From positions 806,001-870,000 of the forward strand of contig JASISA010000019.1 in assembly GCA_031771865.1 (NCBI GenBank): 64,000 nt of DNA, in the 5' to 3' direction. Numbering within the stretch: the stretch's first letter is position 1; the number at the start of each line of letters is the position of its first letter. Source of the DNA: Nothophaeocryptopus gaeumannii. Taxonomy: Eukaryota > Ascomycota > Dothideomycetes > Mycosphaerellales > Mycosphaerellaceae. The position numbers were made by a program, and so were the translations under genes. Under the pieces are notes generated by a model. The model made no database searches. It was not told the DNA's origin and saw only the letters and a program-made list of their open reading frames with translations. Positions 55,103-64,000 of this stretch are shown here, in pieces.

Positions 55103-57937
55103 CTAAAACAACCACCCCTTCCTCTTCTTCTCCGTCTGTGTTCCTCTCGTACTGTTCCTCTTCTCCCTGGCTTCCAACTGCCTCAGCCCCTCCATCTCCT
55201 TCAACACATGCTCCAGCAACTCCTTCCTTTTGACAACGTCCAAGTGTCTCCGAATCTTCGGATCTTCCCTGGCAAATCTCTCGATAGTGCTCTCGTCCAG
55301 TTCTCGGCCCCAGCGTTCCAAGACACGAGGGAATTGGTAGTAGAATTTGGAAAGGAGTTCGGCGTCCAAGAAGAGGTCGGCGGTAGATGTGAGTTTGTCG
55401 GCTACTGCGTCTAGAAAGACTTCCGGACAGTAGTATTTGTTTTTGGGGTTAGCGCATTGCCGGCTTTTCACAGCAGCCAGACGCATTCGGAGGATATCCG
55501 CTCGATCTCTCAGGAAAAGCGCCTCTTTCCCTTTCTCGAGCAGAGCAGCAGAGAATCCGCCAGCTCCACCAACATTGTTGCCCTCAAGAACAATCTCACC
55601 CTTCCTCACGCGATCAACAAAAGTGACAACATCCTTCGCCCGTCTCCTCCCACCAATTTGTTCCTCGACATGCTTGAACGCGTTTTCGCAGTCACGGAGT
55701 TCGTCTTTAAGGACACGGGAGATATTATCTCTTCCTTGTCGCCATTCGGACTCGGAGACTTCGACGCGGTATTTGTAAGGTTTGACGCAAATTTCTAGCT
55801 CGTCAGAGGTGTCGTAGCTGAGGTCTTTGAGGATGTTTTCTGAGGCTTGGGTGATGGCTTGCACGGCGAAGGGGTGAGAGGAGAAGGGAGTGTTTTGGGT
55901 GAGATCTTGTACGGCTGAGTGCAGGGCTTGCGCTGTGACTGAAGTGGCAAGTCGACCAATACCAAGCTTCGTTAGTGTGGATGTTGATGCATCGAGCTTC
56001 AGATGCCAAAGAGGGTTCTCAGGATCTGCTTTGGGTAGGCTTTCGAGGGGCTCTTCCACTAACTCCATTGCCGGTTCTGCGGGCCGAAGATTCTTGACTG
56101 GCCGATTCCAGTATTTCTGTGCGAGCAGATTCAGAACTTGTTGGTCCAGCTCGTGCTTGACGATCTCTCTGACCTCGTCTCGGCCGAACGATTCTGAGTA
56201 CTTCTTGAAGCCATGCTTGAAGGCATCGAGCGATTCTGCCAGATAGCTCTCGGCGCTAAGAGAACGCTCGTTGTATTGCACCTTGAACTCGTATGAAGCT
56301 TCAGCGAGCTCGTGATGGATAGCTTCACTAGTGGTCTTCAAAGAGGCAGACATGGTCGCCTCGAGTACGTGCATGAGCTTTTTGCGCAATGCCGGTGTGC
56401 CGACCGTGACTGGCGACTTCGCGTCCGGGCCGAACGCTTCAGGATGTGTGTTGAAGAACGCGGTTTCGTTCTTGGTGATCAGACTGGTGATGTTTGCTGA
56501 CCCTCGCGAGAACAGTGATCTTGATTCTTGAGGCACTTTGGTGACGACACCAACATAGCCAAGTCTGAGAGGATAGTTCCTGTCGAAAAGAAGCTGTGCT
56601 CCTCGGACCGGATCGACAAGGTCCATCTTCGTAACGACACCGATTGTGCGGTCGCCGCGAGGGTCTGCTCTCCGAGCTGCTCGCAACGCCGTAGAGTTGG
56701 CAAGATCCACGTCGGCGGCAGAGATAGCAAGTATGACATTAGGCGGTTGGATGTACTTGTCGCAAAGTTCTTGAATCCTGGTTCGCAGTTCTGTGGGTTG
56801 ATCAAAGGCTTCGACCTGAATGTATCCAGGCAGATCAATGAGCGAAAGATCTGGCACGTTTGGAGAGTAGATTCGGAGCTGAATCGGGTCATCTGAAACG
56901 CAGTCTTTCTCCGGCACGGCCAGGTTGAGATCGGTGAGGGTCTTCTGGATCTGACTGAAGTCTGTCATCCTTCCTAGACCGAGTGCTGGGAACTCGCCGT
57001 ACTCGGCAGCCACCTTTGGCGTGTTGACCAGTGTAAGCTCGATCGGCCTCCTGGTCACCATGTTGGATCCTTTCGGCAAGAACTCGTGGCCGACTATGGC
57101 TTCTAGTACCGAGCTCTTCCCTGATGACTGAGAGCCGATCACGACAATCGATGGCAAGGTCAGTGTTTCTGACTGTCCAATGGTTTGCAGCAGTGATCGT
57201 ATCTCAATCATCTTTCGCGTGAGCATCATCATCTGGTCGTCTCTTGCAGCCTCATCTCTTGACCGCTCATCATCCTCGCCCTCCGCGTCCAGCGCAAACG
57301 CTCCCACAGTAGCAGCACCAGCGCCGGCCGCGGCTCCCATACCACTCTCCTGGGGTTCGTTTGGCCCTCCCCCACCACCTTCTCCGCCCTCTTGCTGCGC
57401 AGTCTTGCCCTCGTAGATGTCTTTCATCCACTGAGGCATCTGTATCCCACCGACATCATCTTTCGTCTTATCAACTCCCCTGCCCATTTGCGCCCATATG
57501 CCACCCAATCCTTCAAGCGCGCCATTTGCTGTGTTCATAGCCGAATCTCTCGCCTTGCCAAGAGCGTCCATAGTGTATGCGCCCGCTTGAGCAGCCTGAT
57601 ACTGCAGATATGCTACACCTCCGATCATCGTCATGCCCATCAAAGCAGGCAATCGCGCCAGCTTCATGGCCAGCTTGGGTATCACTCTGGCGAACGAAGC
57701 ATGCCGTACTGCCGGGAGATTGTGTATCGCATTCGTGCCTGCTGGCCATACTTTCCGTGATGGCCATCGTCGCAATATTGCGCTCGATCGTGAGAAGGCG
57801 GCGTGTGACATTGATCGTTTGGCGGCGAGCGCGCTGCTCTCGTATATTGAGGCTACATTCTCAGTGGTGGTCGTTGGCCTGGAGAGAGTCGTCCGGGCTG
57901 AAGAGGCCAGCCGCGAGGACAGGAGCCTCGAAGTCAT
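55103..57937 (-). CDS. MGM1: Mitochondrial dynamin-like GTPase MGM1/OPA1
   Basis: Inner-membrane GTPase that fuses inner mitochondrial membranes and shapes cristae. One exon, 944 residues (yeast 902). The first ~90 residues are Arg/Ser-rich without acidic residues, a targeting sequence. ALMGMTMIGGVAYLQYQ (~98-114) is the inner-membrane anchor. A Gly/Ala-rich hydrophobic stretch at ~200-218 (GMGAAAGAGAATVGAFAL) is in the place of the rhomboid cleavage site that makes the short form. The GTPase domain has GSQSSGKSS (P-loop, ~266-275), a TRRP switch, DLPGYIQVE and TKMDLVD. Middle, lipid-binding and GED-like helical parts follow. Intron-free and intact. Confidence 0.95.
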   Translation of the reverse strand: MTSRLLSSRLASSARTTLSRPTTTTENVASIYESSALAAKRSMSHAAFSRSSAILRRWPSRKVWPAGTNAIHNLPAVRHASFARVIPKLAMKLARLPALMGMTMIGGVAYLQYQAAQAGAYTMDALGKARDSAMNTANGALEGLGGIWAQMGRGVDKTKDDVGGIQMPQWMKDIYEGKTAQQEGGEGGGGGPNEPQESGMGAAAGAGAATVGAFALDAEGEDDERSRDEAARDDQMMMLTRKMIEIRSLLQTIGQSETLTLPSIVVIGSQSSGKSSVLEAIVGHEFLPKGSNMVTRRPIELTLVNTPKVAAEYGEFPALGLGRMTDFSQIQKTLTDLNLAVPEKDCVSDDPIQLRIYSPNVPDLSLIDLPGYIQVEAFDQPTELRTRIQELCDKYIQPPNVILAISAADVDLANSTALRAARRADPRGDRTIGVVTKMDLVDPVRGAQLLFDRNYPLRLGYVGVVTKVPQESRSLFSRGSANITSLITKNETAFFNTHPEAFGPDAKSPVTVGTPALRKKLMHVLEATMSASLKTTSEAIHHELAEASYEFKVQYNERSLSAESYLAESLDAFKHGFKKYSESFGRDEVREIVKHELDQQVLNLLAQKYWNRPVKNLRPAEPAMELVEEPLESLPKADPENPLWHLKLDASTSTLTKLGIGRLATSVTAQALHSAVQDLTQNTPFSSHPFAVQAITQASENILKDLSYDTSDELEICVKPYKYRVEVSESEWRQGRDNISRVLKDELRDCENAFKHVEEQIGGRRRAKDVVTFVDRVRKGEIVLEGNNVGGAGGFSAALLEKGKEALFLRDRADILRMRLAAVKSRQCANPKNKYYCPEVFLDAVADKLTSTADLFLDAELLSKFYYQFPRVLERWGRELDESTIERFAREDPKIRRHLDVVKRKELLEHVLKEMEGLRQLEAREKRNSTRGTQTEKKRKGWLF

Positions 57938-58559
57938 TGTCCGCTCATCAGTCCAGGCTCAATGACACTATTTGGAGCGGAAATGTCGTCGTTGAAAGTA
58001 GAGTGAAGGACCTAAGGCAATTTCCCAGTTCGCGTATCTTGATGCACCCGACGTCACGAAGCAAGCTCGAGTGCAGTAAGTCGCGGACTGATGGACTCGA
58101 TCGCGCTCTTATACAGCTTGAGGTTAGGCGTACGGATTGCAATGGTTAATATTGTGAGGATTAGTTGATCATTACAGCCTCTGTTCTACTGTTGTTCGTA
58201 CCTATGAAATGTTTCTCAGGCCTTCACTGCTGACTGCGGTCATCTCTTGGGCTTGGCGGACAGGGATGTTGAGTCGACTTCGAAGCTCTCTCCCTTTCTT
58301 CACTATCACCACCACATCAACACCCGCCAAACTCGACACTGCGCCCTCTGACGACATCGTCACCATCAGCTACCACTTATTTGCTTGCCACGCACTGTGA
58401 TCTGCCATCTCGAGAGCCTTGCCACCTCTCTGAGACTGCGCAGCTACATTGCACGCGACAGTGACACGTTGTAGTGGTGAGCCGTCACTAACGCTGCGAA
58501 GAAACAGACAGACCATCAGCATCCCCGTGGGCTTCTAGCCTCGCGCACAATCAGCGACC
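57938..58559. other. Divergent promoter of MGM1 and U1-70K
   Basis: About 620 bp between two housekeeping starts. No other feature recognised. Confidence 0.5.
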
Positions 58560-59656
58560 ATGACCGACCGACTCCCACACAACTTGCTCGCGCTCTTTCA
58601 GCCGCGCCCGCCGCTTCGGTACATGCCCCCGAACGACCACGCGCCGGAGGACCGCAAGACCAACCAAATCGACGGCGTCGCATCCTTTCTGCCAGCGCTC
58701 CAGAAGCATAAAGAGGAACACAAGGACGACCCGCACACTGAGTCATGGCTGGAAAAGAAAAATCGCGTGTCGCAGGAAAAGACAGCTTACCAGCGGTGGC
58801 TGACTGGAAAGGAAGAAGGCTTCAGAGAACTCTATAAGCCGTACGAGGACGAGAACATCAGAGGCAACGCATATTACACATTGTTTGTGTCACGACTACC
58901 ATACAGCTGCACGACCAAGGATCTGGAGCAGGAGTTCGGCCGTTACGGAGCAATCGAGCGAATCCGAATCGTAACAGACCGCGGCGAAAAGTCCAAGAAG
59001 AAAGGCAAGCCACGCGGCTACGCCTTCATCCTGTTTGAGGATGAGGAGGACATGAAAGGTATAGTTATCCTCTCTTACACGTTTGAATGCCAGCTAAACA
59101 AAAAGCAGCTGCCTACAAGAAAGGCGACCACGTTTCCATCCGCGGCCGAAAAGTCTGTGTCGATGTCGAACGCGGCCGAACCATGCCGGACTGGCGGCCC
59201 CGTCGCTTCGGCGGCGGTCTAGGCGGACGACACTACACTCGACTACCCCCTCCACGACTTGGCGGATTTGGTGGCCCGCCTCCAGGTCCTGGCCTCCGAG
59301 GGGGCGGCTTCCGCGGTGGCTTCAATGACCGCGGTCGTGGACGAGGTGGAGGCGGCGTCCGTGGTGGCTATCGTGGAGGATATGGTGGTCCACCAGACGG
59401 CGCTCCAGCAGGCCCACGTCAAGGCGGCGGTTACGGTGGCGACCGTGACAGAGGTTATGGCGGAAGAGGCGGAGGCGGACGCTACGAGGATCGAGGAGGT
59501 TCTGGCAACGCCAACTTCGAGCCACTACCACCACGTGGCGGAGGCGGTGGATACGGGGGTGGAGGGTACCGCGATCGAGATCGCGATTCCAACGCAGGCC
59601 AGAAGCGTCCATTTGAAGGCGGATACGACGATTCTCGTCAGCGGCGACGCTACTGA
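58560..59656 (+). CDS. SNP1: U1 snRNP 70-kDa protein
   Basis: Spliceosome component that binds stem-loop I of U1 snRNA for 5' splice-site recognition. Two exons, 58560-59058 and 59109-59656 (50-nt intron); 348 residues. The N-terminal U1-70K domain is plain (LPHNLLALFQPRPPLRYMPP), with the helix EKKNRVSQEKTAYQRWL before the RRM. RNP2 is LFVSRLPYS and RNP1 is KPRGYAFILFE; intron 1 lies within the RRM, before AAYKKGDHVSIRGRKV. The tail is Gly/Arg-rich (RGGYRGGYGG) with Asp-Arg repeats near the end instead of the long RS tail of animals, as in other fungi. Confidence 0.95.
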
Positions 59657-60530
59657 GAGCAATGTCTCGGCATGGTAAGATACCCCTTCTAACAACAGAA
59701 ACACCGAGGGTAAGTATACTGATTCAGACAGCTCGTTGGAGCTACTCACACCCACAGACTACGAGGAGGAAGAGGCCTGTCTTGCACACCCTGCAGAGCC
59801 CTTCCACATCGCAGCAGACGCGCACATAAAACCAACGGTGAGTCGGACTACCTCCTTGAAGGTAAGGTGCCGGCTCGCAAAACACGACACAGACGACAAC
59901 TGTACGATCAGCAAGGACAACAAACGTGCGAGGCGAGGGAACAAGCGAGGATATCAGGAGGCTCCGTTTCTTTCGTTCTTGCTTATCTGCACTATATGTT
60001 ATGAGTTGGCTTCCCCTTTCGACCAACTTTGAATGAGCTGGATACGCTCTCGCGGGCATCACGGGCGCCTGGTGCACATGTACTTGTAGCATTTTGCAGG
60101 TAGGTTTCCGAAAAGCACGGTGCTGCTGGGGGCTGTACTAGGTACCACTGCGATGCTGAGGTGTACTTCAACATCGGAAAAACGAAGAGCCAGCACAGCT
60201 CGATTTTTGATCTTGCCAAGGCATAAGTCACGTCCCTCCTACATCATCCGCCGTCTTGTTGAAGAAGTCCCGATCGAACCCGAAGCTGTGGTGCCACAGG
60301 TGCTGTGTTCGCGTGGAAGTTCTCCGGCGTGGACGTGGACCTGCTCTGACGTTTCTGCTGCCCCACGTTCTTGCCTGTGCCCTGAACTCGGCCCCTCCGT
60401 CACTGTAGCTTTTCTTTTCCATCCTTCCAACAACACCACCGCAAGCAATTGAGCTTCAGATACCTTCACAAGACCTTCACGAGACCTTCACTTCACCCTC
60501 TAAACAAGTTCAATCACAAACACCGCAATC
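59657..60530. other. Intergenic region and TPI promoter
   Basis: About 870 bp: 3' end of U1-70K, then the TPI promoter. Just before the TPI start there is a pyrimidine-rich stretch with repeated CTTCAC(G/A)AGACC-like words (60,466-60,500), as in strongly expressed fungal glycolytic genes. Confidence 0.5.
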
Positions 60531-61341
60531 ATGGCTCGCCAATTCTTCGTCGGAGGCAACTTCAAGATGTACGTGTAGCTTTGTCCAGCGCCCTCTACAC
60601 AACTGAAGGAATTCACCATACTGACAAGTTACCAGGAACGGCACGATCTCCAAGATCAAGGAGATCGTGACCCATCTCAACGACGCCAAAGTCGACCCAA
60701 ACACCGAGGTCGTCATCTCCCCACCAGCCCTTTACCTCCTCCTCGCCCGCGAGCACCTCCGCCCCGGCATTGAAGTCGCAGCACAAAACGTCTTCGACAA
60801 GCCCGACGGCGCCTTCACCGGTGAGATCTCGGTCTCGCAGTTGAAGGATAGCAACATTACATGGGCGATCCTCGGACACTCGGAGCGAAGAGTCATCTTG
60901 CAAGAGACGGATCAGTTTGTAGCTTCCAAGACTAAGACGGCTCTTGAGGGAGGTCTGGGTGTTATTCTTTGCTGTGGTGAGACACTTGATCAGAGAGAAG
61001 CCAACAAAACCATGGACGTCGTCCTCGCGCAACTCAAAGCCGTCGTGGATCAAGTCAAGGATTGGAGCAAGGTCGTCGTCGCCTACGAACCTGTCTGGGC
61101 TATCGGTACGGGCAAAGTTGCTACGACCGAGCAGGCGCAAGAGGTACACGATGGAATTCGTCAGTGGATTGCGAAGGAGTTGGGTAAGGACGCGGCGGAG
61201 AAGACGAGGATTATTTATGGTGGGAGTGTGAGTGAGAAGAACTGCAAGGAGTTGGCGCAGGAGAAGGATATTGATGGGTTCCTTGTGGGAGGAGCGAGTT
61301 TGAAGCCGGCTTTTGTGGATATCATCAATGCGAAGCAGTAG
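60531..61341 (+). CDS. tpiA: Triosephosphate isomerase
   Basis: Glycolytic enzyme interconverting dihydroxyacetone phosphate and glyceraldehyde 3-phosphate in the cytosol. Two exons, 60531-60568 and 60636-61341 (67-nt intron early in the gene, at the position of NFKM|NG); 247 residues, normal length. Catalytic Lys 12 in GGNFKMNG, His in LGHSERR, Glu in AYEPVWAIGTG, loop 7 IIYGGSVSEKN and phosphate loop FLVGGASL are all present. The start context CAATCATGG is strong. Confidence 0.97.
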
Positions 61342-62181
61342 ATGCTTCTGCATGAGAGACATGCTACTCAGATGGGACAACAAGCTGGAATCCGCTGAGA
61401 GCTTGGCTGTAGATGGATGATTCATGGAGTCAACGAGCCGCCCGAAGGGTACAGTACCCGCGAAAGGCCTTAGATCATATGACTACGATACGATACAAGG
61501 ACAAAATCAAGGTGAAATGACAACATCTTACCAGGTAGTTTGCAGTGTCTTCTCGAGCGGTAGGTATATGTAGTTAATTAAAGTTTGATGGCCATTCCGA
61601 TTGCTCACTCCCTCTCACCTGACTTTCCGAAACCAACTTCATCCTCTACAACAACATATAAAGTACGAGCGTTGTCCCTCAATGACGCAATATTTTGCTT
61701 AATCTCGGCCATTGGTGACCTTCCAAAGTGAGCCTCGTTAGGATGTACTGCTCCGGAGCCTTGTTGGCCAGCTCATACCGCGTCCTGCCAGTTTCCTGCG
61801 AGGCTAAAGCGCCACCGCAGCCTGATCAACCATACCCATGTTTGCAAACATATACCACAGAGGCGGCGAACAAGCTTGGATACAAGCTTGGCAGACCGCT
61901 CAGCGAGAACCGTCTTGCGGCAGAAGAGATGAAGATTTCTCAGGGCGCTCGAATGGCAAAACAGGCTTATAGAGCGATGTTTGAACAGCAGACGCTGCAG
62001 AGTAGCACTGCAAGACGACAATCTGGACGCACCCGGGTATTTATAGCCAGCCTTGCCCAGGTAGATTGTGCTACCGAGGTGGACGACGCGAGTTCATAAC
62101 GGCCTTAGAGGCTGAGAGAAGTGAAGTCAAAAGCAACCTACATTCATTGAGAGCACTGACAACTGAAGCTAGACAACAATC
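61342..62181. other. Intergenic region with a possible small gene
   Basis: 3' end of TPI, then an open plus frame from the ATG at 61743 to 62099 (118 codons). Its middle (TEAANKLGYKLGRPLSENRL, KISQGARMAKQAYRAMFEQQ) is helical and might be real, but there is no domain and no codon evidence I can weigh. Not called as a gene. Confidence 0.35.
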
Positions 62182-63702
62182 ATGAAGCCGGCATCCAAGA
62201 CTTGGCTGGCCAAAGCCAAAGCGGACCTTGCGAACTTCACAGAGTTGGACGACAGAGGCTGGACGTCCGAACCATTTGAGCTGTATCTGGTCGTGTTGCT
62301 TGCTCTCTGTGCACTGCCGATTGCTTTGGGCTCTTCGAATACTCTGTTTGCAGAAAGACTCTCAGACGTCGCTTGTCTCCCGAGTGGCGAGTTCGCGTTT
62401 GCTGGAACCGTTCGCCTTTGGGACTTTCGATTCTTGTTATCAATTACTGCTGGCTTTGGAGACTTCTCTTTCGCCGTTGCAAAGGGTATCGATATTTCGT
62501 GGGACTTGATAGTTGGACGAGGTGGTCAAATCATCTTGGCTTGGATTGCATATCGCGTGTTCAGCCGTGCTATCGTTCACGCGATGGAGCAAGGTGGTGT
62601 TTCATGCGAAGCATACTCTGCTGTCGCATTTCACACCGGAACACTCGAGTGTACCTGGACGCTGTTTAAGACTTCCTCCTCGGCCGCTATACCAAGACCT
62701 GGTTCAGCTGGCTTGCTTACTGTGCTATGATTCTTAGTAGCATTTATGTTGGGATGTTCCCAACCGTGCTATCGGCCATGACCTCTTACGGTCCTATCGC
62801 CAAAGCCGAAGTTACTTTTGGGAATGCGTCTGCTCCCTTGGGTGACTGGCAGCGTTGCTTTGGTGTGCTTGTAGATGGCTGGCGGATTGACCTGCCCGAC
62901 GTCTACATCATACCCGGGAGTGGGAGTGAGAGTGACGCGCTGAGCGGATGTAAGTTGCAAGAAATGCTCCCAAGCGGAGCTGTGCTAATAGAATTCTGAA
63001 GACTTCAATCGGTGCCTGAAAACCTGTAGCGAGAGCGACATAAAAGCGCAGGCAACCTTGCTGAAAGAATCCGGCGACCCACCCTGCCACGAAAGCATCG
63101 CCTCCCAAATCAAAATCCATGATCATAACTTCACACTCGCATCTCCCGCCCTGAAAATGTTCGCCGTCTCGGGAGACTGCTGGTTCTACGACAGGCAACT
63201 TGCATCGAATCGTGACCTCCTTTCCGGTGGCATCTGCACTCCAACAAAGCGATATCAATGGGGCTTCTCTTATCTCCTCCTCTTCATCACCTCCGTTATC
63301 AACTTGATGATTTTCATCATATGGTACGCGCTCCATTCGTACACCTATCAGTCTTGCCGAATTGGCCGCCTTCCTCGACACCAGCCGGGCCTCTGGGGTT
63401 CAATTGTCGATCTGAGTCATGTGGCCTACATCCACAGCAGCCCTGAAGTCTCACTTTGGAGCACGAGGAAACTCAAACGGCGCATGAAACATCAGTGGAT
63501 GACATACAGAGTCGATCTTGGGGACCAGCGCAAGGAGAGTCCCACGTCTGGTCCCGGTGATACCGAAATGGAGTTACAACCTCTGCATCTGTCGTTCGAC
63601 TCTGATATGAGGAACAGGCCCTCTTCCGCGAGTCTTGTGTCGCAAGAACCATCTGAAAGAGAGTATCCGGAACGAAGGGTATCGCGGCTCTCCATCGATT
63701 AG
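62182..63702 (+). CDS. Multi-pass membrane protein, frame change unresolved
   Basis: Starts at the ATG at 62182 (MKPASKTWLAKAKADL). Hydrophobic helices at FELYLVVLLALCALPIALG and IILAWIAYRVFSRAIVHAME precede a frame change at about 62,670, after which WFSWLAYCAMILSSIYVGMFP continues in another frame. A clean 52-nt intron follows (62950-63001). A large loop with Cys and an N-glycosylation site (HNFT) leads to the last helix YLLLFITSVINLMIFIIWYAL, then a ~130-residue polar tail rich in Ser and Arg. The frame change could be a 1-base indel, or an unusual intron from about 62,594 to 62,670. If it is an indel, the gene is broken. The layout is like fungus-specific plasma-membrane proteins of unknown role. 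Confidence 0.6.
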
Positions 63703-63767
63703 GAACAGGAGAAACTCCGAGGCTCGAGATTCATGGTCATTTCCCCCCTTCTCCGTCACCCAACAAA

Positions 63768-64000
63768 ATGATATTTGCATATGTGCTAGCCATTGCACTG
63801 TTATGCACCGCATCGACGAATGCAATACCAAGACAACCTTTCACCAAACGCGATGGATGGTTTTACGGCTTGACCCTGCAGCCTTACTACACGCCTCGTC
63901 CTATCTTCCACGAAAAGACACCGTTCGATGTTGTCACAGTGCTATTCCTGCTCGGCGAAGCTACTACATGGAAGACGATTTGGACTCGCTTTCGCTTTCG
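63768..64000 (+). CDS. Start of a secreted or membrane protein, cut by the window edge
   Basis: From the ATG at 63768 the frame stays open for 77 codons to the end of the window. MIFAYVLAIALLCTASTNA is a signal peptide with a likely cleavage after NA. The mature start has IPRQPFTKRDGWFYGLTLQP, then PFDVVTVLFLLGEATTWKT, a hydrophobic stretch that may be a membrane span. It begins 65 bp after the preceding membrane-protein gene on the same strand, so the two may be related or functionally linked. Only the N-terminus is visible. Confidence 0.55.
   Translation, partial: MIFAYVLAIALLCTASTNAIPRQPFTKRDGWFYGLTLQPYYTPRPIFHEKTPFDVVTVLFLLGEATTWKTIWTRFRF

Noticed and set aside
59259..59678. Second plus frame inside U1-70K exon 2, Val/Ala/Glu-rich
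   Set aside because: Frame shadow of the Gly/Arg-rich tail.

Overview
The window looks like nuclear DNA of a filamentous ascomycete, probably a Dothideomycete. The reasons are short GT-AG introns of mostly 45-90 nt, intron-poor genes on both strands, three fungus-only Zn2Cys6 regulators, and fungal housekeeping genes (SPB1, MGM1, TPI, U1-70K). The class-level placement is inference from protein character. Many exon structures below were rebuilt by hand from splice signals and frame continuity, and their summed lengths are multiples of three.

Layout. 0-3.1 kb is repeat-bearing and mostly non-coding. 3.2-4.6 kb holds an FAD monooxygenase (-). 6.9-9.4 kb holds a Zn2Cys6 regulator (+). 11.6-14.0 kb holds a huge Asn-rich, prion-like protein (-) with a coding minisatellite. 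15.8-25.4 kb holds a small helical protein, a zinc alcohol/butanediol dehydrogenase, a cyclase-family hydrolase followed by an NCS1 purine-cytosine permease, a stump of an MFS sugar transporter, and a large secreted Cys/Ser/Thr-rich protein. 26.6-31.2 kb holds SPB1, a small unknown gene and a membrane-anchored methyltransferase.

31.9-42.3 kb is an accessory, decaying island. It contains a 1,904-bp hAT transposon with perfect 22-bp terminal inverted repeats and an 8-bp target duplication but a gutted transposase. It also contains two tandem F-box-like paralogues, one intact membrane-protein gene, a frameshifted gene built of two copies of a ~1.03-kb module, a retropepsin-like protein and a broken F-box gene.

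43.4-53.3 kb holds a Zn2Cys6 regulator and a cytochrome P450 whose stop codons lie 19 bp apart tail to tail. Next comes a Zn2Cys6/Fungal_trans regulator whose DNA-binding domain is spread over four small exons, one of only 12 nt, and upstream of it on the same strand a complete GH2 beta-mannosidase. 53.9-61.3 kb holds an F-box-like protein, MGM1, U1-70K and triosephosphate isomerase. 62.2-64.0 kb holds a multi-pass membrane protein with an unresolved frame change, and the start of a secreted or membrane protein cut by the window edge.

No clear biosynthetic cluster, CRISPR array, rRNA or tRNA was seen. Two local partnerships are plausible but unproven: the regulator with the P450, and the second regulator with beta-mannosidase. 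The most striking objects are the hAT element, the duplicated-module decayed gene, the microexon-split zinc cluster and the Asn-rich minisatellite protein.
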